A stretch of 64,000 nt of DNA from Pseudomonadota bacterium (GCA_023457895.1 JAEXAY010000003.1:1-64000), one strand, 5' to 3'; counted from the first letter of the stretch, positions 53,674-63,433 are shown. Made by a program: numbers and translations. The notes: a model not told the origin generated them from the sequence alone.

Positions 53674-55247
53674 TCATTGGCGCCGGGTCCGGCGGCTGCG
53701 CGGCTGCGGGGGGCCTCGCCGAAGATGGCAGCCGCACCGTCTGTGTGATCGAGGCGGGCGGGACCAACGACAGTTTCTTCATCCGCACCCCCGGCATGCT
53801 GGTCGCGCTCCCCAAGAAGGCCAACTGGGCATTCGATACCGAGTGCATGGAGAGCCTCGGCGGGCGCGCAGGCTATCAGCCGCGCGGGCGCGGCCTTGGC
53901 GGATCGAGCGCGATCAACGCGATGCTCTATATTCGCGGCAATGCGTGGGATTATGACAATTGGGCCAATCTCGGCTGCACCGGCTGGCGCTATTCGGACG
54001 TGCTGCCCTGGTTCAAGCGCTGCGAGAATAATGTGCGCGGCGCCGATGCCTTTCACGGCAACAAGGGCCCGCTCCATGTCGATGACCAGCACTGGCCGAG
54101 CCCCGGCAGCCGGGCCTTCGTCGAAGCCGCGACGCGGCTGCAATATCCGGAAAACCGCGACTTCAACGGCGGGCGGCAGGATGGCTTCGGCCTCTATCAG
54201 GTCACGCAATATCAGGGTGAGCGCTGGTCGGCCGCGCGGGCCTTCCTCGACCCGCTGAAGGGACGCGCCAATCTCGATATCCGCACCGATACGCTGGTCG
54301 AGCGCGTGCTCATCGAAAATGGCCGCGCCACCGGCGTGGTCGTGCGGCGCGGCGGCAAACAGGAAACATTGCACGCCCGGCAGGCGGTGATCGTTTCGGG
54401 CGGCGCGTTCGGCAGCCCGCAGACGCTGATGCTGTCGGGCATCGGCCCGGCGGAGCATTTGAAGGCCATGGGCATCGAGGTCGTGCTCGACAAACCCGCG
54501 GTCGGCGCCGACCTTCAGGACCATTGCGACAATATCATCGCCTATGACGCCGACAGCCCGGACTTTTTCGGCGGGTCGCTCGCCGCGATGTGGCGGATGC
54601 TGAAGGCGCTGATGCAATATCGCCGTGACAAGTCCGGGATGATGACCACGCCCTTTGCCGAAAGCGGGGGTTTCTGGAAAATCCGCGCGGATGCGCCCGC
54701 GCCCGATGTCCAATATCATTTCATTCCGGGGATCGTGCAGAATCACGGGCGCGACAAGGTCAGGGAAAGCGGCTTTTCGGTCCATGCCTGCGCGCTGCGA
54801 CCCAAAAGCCGCGGCACGGTGCGGCTCAGGAGCAATGATCCCGCGGCGGCACCCTCGATCAACCCCAATTTCCTGTCCGATCCCGGCGGTGAGGACATCG
54901 CGCTGCTGCGCGACGCGACGCGGCTGATGGTGCGCATCTGCGAAACCGAGCCGATGAGCCGCTACAAGGGCCGCAACCGCCACCCGGTCGATTATGCCGA
55001 CGATGCCGCGCTAGACCAGCTCATCCGCGACCGCTGCGACACCATCTACCATCCGGTCGGCACCTGCCGCATGGGTCCGTGCGCGGATGATGTCGCCGAT
55101 CCTGAACTGCGGGTGCGCGGCGTCGAGGGGCTTTACGTCGCCGACGCCTCGATCATGCCGCGTCTCATTTCGGGCAACACCAACGCGCCGTCGATCATGA
55201 TCGGGATGCGCTGCGCCGATTTTGTGAAGCAGCATCTTGCCGCATAA
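53652..55247 (+). CDS. GMC-family oxidoreductase
   Basis: An FAD alcohol dehydrogenase of 531 aa. N-terminal FAD motif IIVIGAGSGGCAAAGGLAE (residues ~5-23), GMC signature GRGLGGSSAINAMLYIRGN near 82-100, the second signature VIVSGGAFGSPQTLMLSGIGP near 245-265, and the catalytic His/Asn region YHPVGTCRMG and SGNTNAPSIMIG. It resembles choline- or polyethylene-glycol-type dehydrogenases; the substrate is not fixed. It overlaps the desaturase-like gene by 22 bases. Confidence 0.92.
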   Translation: MDSYDIIVIGAGSGGCAAAGGLAEDGSRTVCVIEAGGTNDSFFIRTPGMLVALPKKANWAFDTECMESLGGRAGYQPRGRGLGGSSAINAMLYIRGNAWDYDNWANLGCTGWRYSDVLPWFKRCENNVRGADAFHGNKGPLHVDDQHWPSPGSRAFVEAATRLQYPENRDFNGGRQDGFGLYQVTQYQGERWSAARAFLDPLKGRANLDIRTDTLVERVLIENGRATGVVVRRGGKQETLHARQAVIVSGGAFGSPQTLMLSGIGPAEHLKAMGIEVVLDKPAVGADLQDHCDNIIAYDADSPDFFGGSLAAMWRMLKALMQYRRDKSGMMTTPFAESGGFWKIRADAPAPDVQYHFIPGIVQNHGRDKVRESGFSVHACALRPKSRGTVRLRSNDPAAAPSINPNFLSDPGGEDIALLRDATRLMVRICETEPMSRYKGRNRHPVDYADDAALDQLIRDRCDTIYHPVGTCRMGPCADDVADPELRVRGVEGLYVADASIMPRLISGNTNAPSIMIGMRCADFVKQHLAA

Positions 55248-55251
55248 GAAG

Positions 55252-55277
55252 CGGCCGGAACATCGCTGTTCCGGCCG
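55252..55277. terminator. Perfect 11-bp hairpin after the GMC gene
   Basis: CGGCCGGAACA and TGTTCCGGCCG pair perfectly with a TCGC loop. There is no T-tract, but it lies between convergent genes. Confidence 0.55.
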
Positions 55278-55304
55278 AGGAGGTTCGCAGGAGGAACCTG
55301 GTGA

Positions 55305-55328
55305 CGGGGCGGCGGTGGCGCCGCCCCG
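55305..55328. terminator. Perfect 10-bp hairpin before the amt stop
   Basis: CGGGGCGGCG and CGCCGCCCCG with a GTGG loop. Likely the 3' hairpin of the minus-strand amt gene. Confidence 0.5.
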
Positions 55329-55334
55329 AAGCGC

Positions 55335-56678
55335 TTAATAATTATAGGCGCGCTCGCCATGTTCGGCGAGGTCGAGCCCTTCGCGTTCGGCGTCGGCAGT
55401 GACCCGGAGGCCAGTGACGGCCTTGGCCGCATAGATGGCGATGATCGTGCCGATGCTCGACCAGACGATGGTGGTGAGTGTCGCCATTGCCTGTACGCCG
55501 AGCTGCGCGCCGATCCCGGTCGATCCGTCGCCCGGGCCGCCGAACTGCGGGGCATAGACGATCGCGGTGCCGAGCGCCCCGACGATCCCGCCGACGCCGT
55601 GAATGCCGAAGGCATCGAGCGCATCGTCAAAGCCGAGCTTCGGCTTCAGCTTGCTCACCACGTAGAAGCATATCAGCGAGGCGATTGCGCCGAGGATGAT
55701 CGCGCCAAAGGGGCCGCTGTTACCGGCGGCCGGCGTTACCGCGACGAGTCCCGCGATGATCCCCGAACAGAAGCCGAGCGCCGAACCCTTGTGGCCCGCA
55801 ATCCGCTCGGCCGCCATCCACACGAGGCCGCCTGCTGCGGTCGCGACGAAGGTGTTGATCATCGCAAGCCCGGCCGAGCCATTCGCTTCGAGCGCGGACC
55901 CGGCGTTGAAGCCGAACCAGCCGACCCACAGCAGGCCGGTGCCGACCGCGGTCATGGTCAGCGAGTGCGGCGCAAGGGCTTCCTTCTGATAGCCGATGCG
56001 CTTGCCAAGGATAAGGCAGGCGACCAGCGCCGAAACCCCGGCATTGATATGCACCACCGTGCCTCCGGCAAAATCGAGCGCACCCATCTCGAAGAACAGG
56101 CCGCCTGCCGCCCATACCATGTGCGCGATGGGATAATAGACAATGGTGAGCCAGATCGCGGCAAATACCATCACGGCGGCGAACTTCATCCGTTCGACCA
56201 CCGATCCCAGCACCAGCGCGATGGTGATCGCCGAAAAGGTCATCTGGAAACTGATGAAGACATATTCGGGGATGACCACCCCGTCAGTGAAGGTCGCCGC
56301 GGTCGAGGCGGGGGTTACGCCGGCCAGGAAGGCCTTGCCGAGGCTCGCGATGAAAGGCTTGAGTCCGTCGGACGCGTCAGGCCCGAACGCCATACTGTAG
56401 CCGAATGTGACCCACATCAGCATCGCCAGCGCGGCAACCGCGCCGATCTGTGTCATCACCGACAGCATGTTCTTGGTGCGGACAAGGCCGCCATAAAACA
56501 GCGCGAGGCCGGGGATGATCATGAGGAGGACGAGCAGGGTCGATGTCATCATCCAGGCGGTGTCGCCCTTGCTGATGGTTTCGGTGGCGGCGGGCGCGGC
56601 TGCCTGGGCATGGGCAAGGCTGGCGGTCGCCAGCGCGGCGAGCCCGCCGGTCAGTCGTGCGAGTCGGTAGCGGTTCAT
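55335..56678 (-). CDS. amt: Ammonium transporter
   Basis: A trimeric Amt/Rh channel, 447 aa. A signal peptide is visible (MNRYRLARLTGGLAALATASLAHA), then eleven segments. The twin pore histidines are in GGTVVHINAG and GIHGVGG. The family motif DFAGGTVVHINAG is complete. Start ATG 56678 has AAAGGGG nearby. No glnK/glnB gene adjoins it, unlike the usual amtB-glnK pair. Confidence 0.95.
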   Translation of the reverse strand: MNRYRLARLTGGLAALATASLAHAQAAAPAATETISKGDTAWMMTSTLLVLLMIIPGLALFYGGLVRTKNMLSVMTQIGAVAALAMLMWVTFGYSMAFGPDASDGLKPFIASLGKAFLAGVTPASTAATFTDGVVIPEYVFISFQMTFSAITIALVLGSVVERMKFAAVMVFAAIWLTIVYYPIAHMVWAAGGLFFEMGALDFAGGTVVHINAGVSALVACLILGKRIGYQKEALAPHSLTMTAVGTGLLWVGWFGFNAGSALEANGSAGLAMINTFVATAAGGLVWMAAERIAGHKGSALGFCSGIIAGLVAVTPAAGNSGPFGAIILGAIASLICFYVVSKLKPKLGFDDALDAFGIHGVGGIVGALGTAIVYAPQFGGPGDGSTGIGAQLGVQAMATLTTIVWSSIGTIIAIYAAKAVTGLRVTADAEREGLDLAEHGERAYNY

Positions 56679-56840
56679 ATCTGTCCCCTTTGTCTGCGTG
56701 GTTCCCGCGCTACGGCGGGCTATCGTCATGATGCAGTGCAACATGCGTGCCAGCAGGAGCCGCCAAGCGGAAAACGGGGATTTCGAGGGGGACAGGTCAG
56801 GGTGCCGCCCGGTAGGCAGGCAGCCCCGTGCCTGATCTGC

Positions 56841-57542
56841 CTATTTTTTAGGCAGCTGGATCTGCGCCCAGATCGGGAGATGGTCGGACGCGCGCGCGGC
56901 AATGCTGCTGTGATGGACCCCGCAACCGTCGATTGCGATATCGTTGGAGACGATGATGCGGTCGAGTTCGCCGACCGGGCGCCGGCTGTGAAAACTGCGC
57001 CCGGTGCGCAGCACCTGGTGGTCGAGGCCGAAATCCTTGAGGCAGCCGCGATTGGTCCATTCGTTGAGGTCGCCCATCATCACCGTCGGCATGGCGCGGG
57101 GCAGCGCGTGGAGATGGTGGAGCAGTGCTTTCACCTGCCGCCGCCGCCACAGGCCGGACAGGTCGAGATGCATGCCCACGACGCGCAGGGGTTCGCCGTT
57201 GATCGCAAGTTCGGCCATCACCGCGCCGCGCGGCTCAAGCGTTGGCAGATAGACCGGCTCGCAATGTTCGACGCACACATCCTTCTTCACGAGGATCGCG
57301 TTGCCGTGCCAGCCGATGCTCTGCGGCCGCATGTCGAGATGGACCGGCTTGTAGGGGCTGTGCTCGAACAGCATGTGGACGGGGATTGCCGCCGCGCGCC
57401 CGCCGAAACGCCGGTCGGCCTCCTGCAGCGCGATCACGTCGGCATCCAGTTCGCGCAGCACTTCGAGCGTGCGCTCGGGCATGCGCTTGCGGTCAAGCCC
57501 GATGGCTTTGCGGATATTATAGCTGGCAACCTTGATCGTCAT
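56841..57542 (-). CDS. Endonuclease/exonuclease/phosphatase-family protein
   Basis: A 233-aa metal-dependent hydrolase: VASYNIRKAIG (Asn), VIALQEAD (Glu), VVGMHLDLSG (His), MMGDLNEW (Asp-x-Asn) and ASDHLPIWAQI (Asp-His) in that order. The substrate (nucleic acid, phospholipid or sugar phosphate) is not clear. Same strand as the downstream DUF924 gene set but upstream in position; it starts 15 bases after that gene's stop. Confidence 0.88.
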   Translation of the reverse strand: MTIKVASYNIRKAIGLDRKRMPERTLEVLRELDADVIALQEADRRFGGRAAAIPVHMLFEHSPYKPVHLDMRPQSIGWHGNAILVKKDVCVEHCEPVYLPTLEPRGAVMAELAINGEPLRVVGMHLDLSGLWRRRQVKALLHHLHALPRAMPTVMMGDLNEWTNRGCLKDFGLDHQVLRTGRSFHSRRPVGELDRIIVSNDIAIDGCGVHHSSIAARASDHLPIWAQIQLPKK

Positions 57543-57557
57543 CGTGCGGCCGCGCGC

Positions 57558-58148
57558 CTACCAGTTCTTGCCCTGTTCAATCGCTTCTTCCTCGCCCGGC
57601 CGGTCCGCCCGGCCCAGCGCGGCGTTGCGATGCGGGAAGCGTCCGAACTGGTCGATGATGACGAAATGCCGCTGCGCATAATCGCCATATTGGGCGTTGA
57701 TACTATTCATCAGCCGCACCGATTCGCGCTGGTCCTCGATATCCTCGCTATGTTCGAACGGCATGTAGAGGAGCGCGCGGGCATCATCGTCAAGCCCTGC
57801 ATCATAAGCTTTCTCGACCGCGCCGCGCGCGATCTGCACCGCAAGTTCGTCGGTGGCAAAGGCTTCGGCCGACCCGCGATAGAGATTGCGCGGGACCTGG
57901 TCAAACAGCACGATCGCCGCGCGCGCGGTATCGGCATCGGCGAGGAAATGGGAGGCGGGCAGGCTGCGCAGCGCGGTGCGCCAGTCCGCGAAGCGTGCGG
58001 CCTTTTCATCGAACGCGGGTCCGCCGCCGAACCAGTCATCGCGGCCATGTTCGTCGAACCAGAAGCCAAGCAGCTGCCGCGCCCAGTCGGCGGGAACGCT
58101 GTCGGGGGAGATGAAGGCTTCTTCGCCCTCTTCGTCTTCATGAATCAT
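57558..58148 (-). CDS. DUF924-family protein
   Basis: A 196-aa protein with the DUF924 pattern LLGFWFDEHGRDDWFGGGPAFDEKAARFADW (residues ~26-56), IVLFDQVPRNLYRGSAEAFATDELA, and YMPFEHSEDIEDQRESV. Function unknown. The gene overlaps the NAT gene by 11 bases, so they are probably co-translated. Confidence 0.85.
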   Translation of the reverse strand: MIHEDEEGEEAFISPDSVPADWARQLLGFWFDEHGRDDWFGGGPAFDEKAARFADWRTALRSLPASHFLADADTARAAIVLFDQVPRNLYRGSAEAFATDELAVQIARGAVEKAYDAGLDDDARALLYMPFEHSEDIEDQRESVRLMNSINAQYGDYAQRHFVIIDQFGRFPHRNAALGRADRPGEEEAIEQGKNW

Positions 58149-59007
58149 CCGTCATTCCTTCCAGTCGCGCGATCACCGCCTCACGGTCGTCATATTCAAT
58201 ACGGAAAAGAGCGGACAGTCGTTCCACCGTTTCAGCGGCCGTCAGATCCTCTTCCTCCTTGCGCCCGTCGGCATGATAGGTGGTGAGGTGACGGTTGAGC
58301 ATGGCGTAACGCCGGCCCGGCGGCGCGAGCGCAACCCGCAGGATGTGGCGGAACTTCGAGTCCGGATGGGTTGATACCCACCAGTTGGCCTGAACGAGGT
58401 CGATCGGATAAACCGCTCCCGGGCTGAACAGGTAAGTCGGCCGCCAATTACCCGCGATTCCGACCTGCTGTTCCCAGCCGTCGCGGCGTTCGATCAGCCG
58501 GAAAGGGCCGTGCGGCGTCTGCTGCTCCATGCCGCTTACGAAATCGAGCACACCGGTCAGCACATTGCCCCCGAAACCGACATCGGCGAGCCAGGGCACG
58601 CCGCCTTCGGGCGGGGTTATCTTGAGCGCCATATGGGTGCGCGGCTTCGTGGCGGGATCGGGATCGTCCCACAGGACACGCGCGAGCAGCGGCTCAACGC
58701 GGTAGCCGAGCGCGGTCAGCACCTCGGCGAGCAGGATATTCTGTTCAAAACAATAGCCGCCGCGCCGGCGCCGGACGAGCTTGTCGATCACCGCCGCGGG
58801 CGTCACATCGACCGGCTGATGGAGCAGGCAGTCGATATTCTCGAATGCGATGGCCGCGGTGTGAAGCGGAATCAGCGCTTCGAGGATCGCACGCGCGTCG
58901 TTGCCTTGTCCCGTGTCCGCGCCGGGCGGCGCGCCGTTCCAGCCGATGCGTTCGAGGTAAAGGCCGAGCCAGTCCGGCAGCCCGGCCCCGCTCGTCGCAT
59001 GATTCAC
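58138..59007 (-). CDS. Arylamine N-acetyltransferase
   Basis: Transfers acetyl from acetyl-CoA to arylamines and hydrazines. The 289-aa protein has the catalytic triad Cys86 (RRGGYCFEQN), His125 (RTHMAL) and Asp142 (WLADVGFG). It starts with GTG at 59007, overlapping the tldD stop (GTGA), and overlaps the DUF924 gene at the other end. Confidence 0.92.
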   Translation of the reverse strand: MNHATSGAGLPDWLGLYLERIGWNGAPPGADTGQGNDARAILEALIPLHTAAIAFENIDCLLHQPVDVTPAAVIDKLVRRRRGGYCFEQNILLAEVLTALGYRVEPLLARVLWDDPDPATKPRTHMALKITPPEGGVPWLADVGFGGNVLTGVLDFVSGMEQQTPHGPFRLIERRDGWEQQVGIAGNWRPTYLFSPGAVYPIDLVQANWWVSTHPDSKFRHILRVALAPPGRRYAMLNRHLTTYHADGRKEEEDLTAAETVERLSALFRIEYDDREAVIARLEGMTDDS

Positions 59008-60425
59008 GCCGCCGTGCCTCCGACGGTGAGTCCTTCGACCAGCAGCGTCGGCTGCCCGACTCCGGCGGGGACCGACTGGCCGCCCTTGCCGCACACGCCG
59101 ATGCCTTCATCAAGCGCCATGTCGTTGCCGATGCCGATGACCTTGGTGAGCACGGTCGGCCCGTCACCGATGAGCGTCGCGCCCTTGATCGGCGCGCCGA
59201 GCTTGCCGTCTTCGATGCGATAGGCTTCGGTGCAGGAAAAGACGAACTTGCCCGACACGATGTCGACCTGTCCGCCGCCAAAGCTCTTGGCGAAGATGCC
59301 TTTCTTCACCCGGCTCATCAGTTCTGCGGGGTCATCCTTGCCGCCGCGCATGAAGGTGTTGGTCATGCGCGGCATCGGCGCATGGGCAAAGCTTTCGCGC
59401 CGCCCGTTGCCGGTTGCTGGCACGCCCATCAGCCGGGCGTTCAAACGGTCCTGCATATACATTTTGAGGATGCCGTCCTCGATCAGGATATTTTCCTGCG
59501 TGGGCGTGCCTTCGTCGTCGATCGAGAGCGAACCGCGCCGGTCGGCAATGCTGCCATCGTCGATCACGGTGACGCCGGGCGCGGCCACCCGCTCGCCGAT
59601 GCGGCCGGAAAAGGCCGACGTGCCCTTGCGGTTGAAATCGCCTTCGAGACCGTGGCCGACGGCTTCGTGGAGTAGCACGCCGGGCCAGCCGGGGCCGAGC
59701 AGCACGGTCATCTCGCCCGCCGGCGCATCGACCGATTCAAGGTTGACCAGCGCCTGCTTGAGCGCCTCGTCGATCGCGCGCTCGGCGGTCGCATCCTCGA
59801 ACAGCTTGCCATAGAGATAGCGCCCGCCAATGCCGAAACTTCCGCTTTCGCGGCGGCCATTCTGTTCGGCGACGATCGAGACGTTGAGCCGCACCAGCGG
59901 GCGCACGTCGGTCGCGACAAAACCATCGGCGCGGACGATCTCGACCACGCTCCACGATCCCGCGAGCACGACCGACACCTGCGACACGCGCGGATCGCGC
60001 GCGCGCGCTGCGGCGTCGATCTTCTGGCACAGCGCCACTTTTTCGGCGAAGGGCACCAGATCGAGCGGATTGCCGTCGGTATAGAGGTGGCGGTTGGTGC
60101 GGATTGGCGGCAGCGATGCCTGCGCTGTCGCCGGGTCGAGCAGCGCCAGCGTATCGGCCGCGCGCCGGATCGCGGCCTCGCTGATCTCGTTGGCATGGGC
60201 AAAGCCGGTCATCTCGCCGGTCACGCCGCGCAGGCCAAAGCCGCCATTGGTTGAATAATCCGCGCTTTTCAGCCGTCCGTCATCGAACACGAAGCTCTCA
60301 TTGGCGGCATATTGGAGATAGAGTTCGCCGTCATCGGTGCGCGCGAGCGCGTCTGCGGTGAGACGCAGCGCCGTATCGGGATCGAGCATGCCGGGGCGAT
60401 AGAGGAAGGAGCGCGGATCAGTCAT
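59004..60425 (-). CDS. tldD: Metalloprotease TldD
   Basis: Zinc protease that works with PmbA (TldE) to trim peptides such as modified bacteriocins and unfolded segments. The 473-aa product has the catalytic HEAVGH at 253-258 and the Cys-containing FSCTEAYRIEDGKLG region near the C-terminus. pmbA is not in the window. First gene of the tldD-NAT-DUF924 run. Confidence 0.94.
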   Translation of the reverse strand: MTDPRSFLYRPGMLDPDTALRLTADALARTDDGELYLQYAANESFVFDDGRLKSADYSTNGGFGLRGVTGEMTGFAHANEISEAAIRRAADTLALLDPATAQASLPPIRTNRHLYTDGNPLDLVPFAEKVALCQKIDAAARARDPRVSQVSVVLAGSWSVVEIVRADGFVATDVRPLVRLNVSIVAEQNGRRESGSFGIGGRYLYGKLFEDATAERAIDEALKQALVNLESVDAPAGEMTVLLGPGWPGVLLHEAVGHGLEGDFNRKGTSAFSGRIGERVAAPGVTVIDDGSIADRRGSLSIDDEGTPTQENILIEDGILKMYMQDRLNARLMGVPATGNGRRESFAHAPMPRMTNTFMRGGKDDPAELMSRVKKGIFAKSFGGGQVDIVSGKFVFSCTEAYRIEDGKLGAPIKGATLIGDGPTVLTKVIGIGNDMALDEGIGVCGKGGQSVPAGVGQPTLLVEGLTVGGTAA

Positions 60426-60503
60426 GGCAACCGATATAGGTGGGGGTGTGCGAACTTCCTAGCGCAAACCGCGCCAAGGCAGGGCCGGGGCGAAGGCTCG
60501 CGT

Positions 60504-60701
60504 TCAGGCGTGGTCGGCGGGGCCGCCCTGCAGCACGAAACGGCGGTCGCAATAGCCGCATTCGACAAAACCCTTTTCGTCGATTTCCAGCCACACGCGC
60601 GGATGGCCGAGAGACGCGCCGCCGGGAATGTCGGTCGCCCCGTCGCAGGATACGCGGGCCTTGGTTACGCGAATGGTTTCGGGAGCGGTATCGTGGTGCA
60701 T
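60504..60701 (-). CDS. Zinc-finger (CHCC) protein, NDUFS6-like
   Basis: A 65-aa protein with C-x8-9-G..GHP...C-x2-C spacing (VSCDGATDIPGGASLGHP, then VECGYCDRRF). This is the CHCC zinc finger of the complex I accessory subunit NDUFS6. In alphaproteobacteria such proteins assist NADH dehydrogenase assembly. The start is ATG 60701. Stand-alone between tldD and a stress protein gene. Confidence 0.85.
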   Translation of the reverse strand: MHHDTAPETIRVTKARVSCDGATDIPGGASLGHPRVWLEIDEKGFVECGYCDRRFVLQGGPADHA

Positions 60702-60810
60702 AGAAGCCCGGCTTTAGCAACTCGCCCGGCGGCTCGCAAGCGCCTGTGATGGCCGAAAAAACGCCCGGTCCGCATGGGGCGCGGCCGGGCGTCTTCTGGT
60801 TCATTGCGGT

Positions 60811-61434
60811 TTAGAGGTAGCGGCTGCGCTCCTGTGCAATCTGGTCGTCGGTATAAGGCGCCGCTTCGGGGTCGTAACGGTCCCAGCCTTCGTTGCGATA
60901 GGCCGCACCGCGCGCTGCGGCATCAACGCCGCGATTCTGGTTGAGCACCGCGTCGACATCGGTGGCGCGGCTGTCGTCAGTGCGGACCGAGACGAGCGTC
61001 CCGCCCCGGCGCACGCCTTCAGAATAGACATGGGCTTCTTCCTCGCTATGGCCGGCATCGGTGAGCGCACCGAGGAGCCCGCCGGTCACGCCGCCAGCGG
61101 CTGCGCCAAGTCCGGCGCCCGCGAGCGTCGCGCCAAGCCAGCCGGCAGCGGCGAGCGGGCCAAAACCGGGAATTGCAAGAAGGCCAAGGCCGGTCAGCAA
61201 ACCGCCGACCCCGCCGATCGCGGCACCGGTCGCGGCTCCGGTGGCGGCGCCTTCGGCGGCATCCGATGCCGGATTGCCATCAGCGTCATAACGATATTCG
61301 CCAAGGCCCGCCGTATCGGTGCCGCGGCTCATGATGCTGATGTCGCGCGAGGGGACGCCCGCGCTTTCCAGCGCCGAAACGGCGGCGGTGGCATCGGCAT
61401 AATTGTCAAACAGTCGGGTTCGTGTCGTGGTCAT
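60811..61434 (-). CDS. Stress-related protein with glycine-zipper membrane segments
   Basis: A 207-aa protein. Residues ~1-50 (TRLFDNYADATAAVSALESAGVPSRDISIMSR) match the heat-induced YflT-like domain. Then two Gly/Ala-rich hydrophobic zipper segments (AIGGVGGLLTGLGLLAIPGFGPLAAAGWLGATLAGAGLGAAAGGVTGG) follow, and a hydrophilic Asp-rich tail. A general stress or envelope protein, role not fixed. Confidence 0.78.
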   Translation of the reverse strand: MTTTRTRLFDNYADATAAVSALESAGVPSRDISIMSRGTDTAGLGEYRYDADGNPASDAAEGAATGAATGAAIGGVGGLLTGLGLLAIPGFGPLAAAGWLGATLAGAGLGAAAGGVTGGLLGALTDAGHSEEEAHVYSEGVRRGGTLVSVRTDDSRATDVDAVLNQNRGVDAAARGAAYRNEGWDRYDPEAAPYTDDQIAQERSRYL

Positions 61435-61571
61435 GAATCATCTCCGGCATGTGTCTAAGGAACCCGCTCATGCAGAAGTAAGGGGCCAGCCGGTCGATGG
61501 TTCCGCGATTTAACCGAGGTTAGTCGCTTCTTTAGCGGATGCGCCGGATGTGTCGTGGCCTCCTTTTCGAG

Positions 61572-62213
61572 TCAGGCGAGTAGCGGATGATGCGCGGCAG
61601 TGTGCGATGACGCGCCCTTGAGACACAGCCGCAGCCCGAAGGCGAGGTTGTTGCGTAATGTCTCTATGGTGCAAAGCCCTCTCGTCCATTCGAGCACCGC
61701 GCCGCTCAGCAGATGAACGAACGCGGTCGTCAGCCGGTCCGCCGGAATCGCCGGATCAATCAGGCCATCGCGCTCCAATGCACCGATCAGTGCCAACCAG
61801 ACTGCGATACCGGGATCTGGGCCTCCGGCATCCTGCACCCGTCCCGGGCCATAGAGCTCCGCCATAAGGGTGCGGTGATAGTGGGGGCGGGCTGCCAGAT
61901 TATCGCAATAAAGGTCGAGCGCCTCGAACAGCCGGGTAAGGGCGTCGCCGCGAGTCCTTTCGCCAAGCTGCACCAGGAATGCATCGCAGTCCTGTGCATA
62001 AAGGGCCGCGACGAGATGGCGCTTGATCCCGAACAGATTATAGGGCGTCGCTTCGCTCACTCCGGCACAGAGTGCCAGTGGCCGCATTGCGATCTCGCCC
62101 TCTTCGAGCATGGCGCGCGCACAAGCGAGAATACGTTCGCGCCGGCCTTCTTTGGCGCTTTCCCGCCGTCCGGCTTCGGAGACAGGAATTTTTCGGATCC
62201 TTGCTGGCGGCAT
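61572..62213 (-). CDS. TetR-family regulator
   Basis: A 213-aa protein: basic N-terminus, then RERILACARAMLEEGEIAMRPLALCAGVSEATPYNLFGIKRHLVAAL, the HTH. It is divergent from the flavin-dependent oxidoreductase gene 84 bases away, and the interval (TATAGCATGATATAAATA) is AT-rich with inverted character, so it probably controls that operon. The longer open frame upstream of ATG 62213 is not protein-like. Confidence 0.9.
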   Translation of the reverse strand: MPPARIRKIPVSEAGRRESAKEGRRERILACARAMLEEGEIAMRPLALCAGVSEATPYNLFGIKRHLVAALYAQDCDAFLVQLGERTRGDALTRLFEALDLYCDNLAARPHYHRTLMAELYGPGRVQDAGGPDPGIAVWLALIGALERDGLIDPAIPADRLTTAFVHLLSGAVLEWTRGLCTIETLRNNLAFGLRLCLKGASSHTAAHHPLLA

Positions 62214-62296
62214 AATAAATTTATAGCATGATATAAATATTTGCGTTAGCCTGTTTGCTAAGGCCCGGAGAAGGGATGGTCCACAGGAGAGCCGCC

Positions 62297-63433
62297 ATGA
62301 AATTTTCCATCTGTTTCGAAGCGCAAATGGTCGACACCTCGCGCGAAAGCGAACGCCAGACCTTCCATGATTCGGTTGAACAGGCCATCTATGCCGAACA
62401 AATGGGGCTCGATGCAATCTGGGCGGTTGAGCACCACGCGTTGACCCAATATTCGCATATGTCGGCGCCGGAGACATTTCTCGCCTTCGTCGCGGGCAAA
62501 ACCGAACGCATCCGCATTGGTCACGGGGTGGTGTGCCTCCCGCCCGCGATGAACCATCCGGTCAAGGTCGCCGAACGGATCGCCATGCTTGACATCCTGT
62601 CGCGCGGCCGCGTCAATTTCGGTATCGGCAAGGGCGGGACCCAGCAGGAGGCCGGGACGTTCGGCTATGACCTTGCCGAACTGCAGCCGATGATCGATGA
62701 ATCCATGTATCTCATTCCCAAAATCATGGTCGAGGACGAGATCGAGCATAACGGCACGTTCATCAAAATCCCGCGCCGTCCGATCCATCCAAAGCCCGTG
62801 CAGCATCCGCATCCGCCGATGTTCATGGCCTGCACCCGCAACGAATCTCTCATCACCGCAGGATCGCGCGGCCTCGGCGCCATGGTGCTGGGCTTCAACA
62901 CACCAGACGAAATCGAAGAGCAGAACCGCATCTACCGCGATGCCTTTGCCCGCCGCGATCCGGCCCAGCAGGTGCCATATCAGGCCAATGAATATCTCGC
63001 GGTCGGCTGTCCGTTCATCGTCGATGAAGATGGCGACAGGGCGCGGCGCATCGGCTTTCGCGGCCAGCGTTTCTTTGCGCAGGCGATCCACCACTGGTAC
63101 GGCGGCGGGCCCAAGCCAGAAGTCGAGGATCTGGCGCCGGAAGAGCATGTCCGTCAGGCCAAGCAAGCCGAGGAGATGACGATCGCCTATCTCAACGAGG
63201 CAAAGATCCCGGTCACGCCGGCTGCGACCGAAATGTTCAACCTTGATCACGCCTATGGCACGCCGCAGGAAGCGATCGCCTATCTCGAGCGGCTGGAGGC
63301 GGCGGGCGCGGACGAGGTCCTGATGCTGATGCAGATGGGCACCGTTCCGCATGAAGCGATCATGACCAGCCTGCGGCATCTCGGTGAAACCATTATCCCG
63401 CATTTCCGCGCCAGGCAGCAGGCGGCCGCATGA
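62297..63433 (+). CDS. LLM-class flavin-dependent monooxygenase
   Basis: A 378-aa luciferase-like enzyme: MGLDAIWAVEHHALTQYSHMSAPETFLAFVAGKTERIRIGHGVVCLPPAMNHPVKVAERIAMLDILSRGRVNFGIGKGG is the F420/FMN-binding N-terminal half, and GADEVLMLMQMGTVPHEAIM the end. It uses reduced flavin to oxidise an unknown substrate. AGGAG precedes the ATG. The stop overlaps the epoxide hydrolase start (ATGA), implying joint action. Confidence 0.9.
   Translation: MKFSICFEAQMVDTSRESERQTFHDSVEQAIYAEQMGLDAIWAVEHHALTQYSHMSAPETFLAFVAGKTERIRIGHGVVCLPPAMNHPVKVAERIAMLDILSRGRVNFGIGKGGTQQEAGTFGYDLAELQPMIDESMYLIPKIMVEDEIEHNGTFIKIPRRPIHPKPVQHPHPPMFMACTRNESLITAGSRGLGAMVLGFNTPDEIEEQNRIYRDAFARRDPAQQVPYQANEYLAVGCPFIVDEDGDRARRIGFRGQRFFAQAIHHWYGGGPKPEVEDLAPEEHVRQAKQAEEMTIAYLNEAKIPVTPAATEMFNLDHAYGTPQEAIAYLERLEAAGADEVLMLMQMGTVPHEAIMTSLRHLGETIIPHFRARQQAAA

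Noticed and set aside
55359..58286. 975-codon plus-strand open frame
   Set aside because: Spans the antisense of amt, the EEP-family gene and the DUF924 gene, including an intergenic gap; no protein-like motif.
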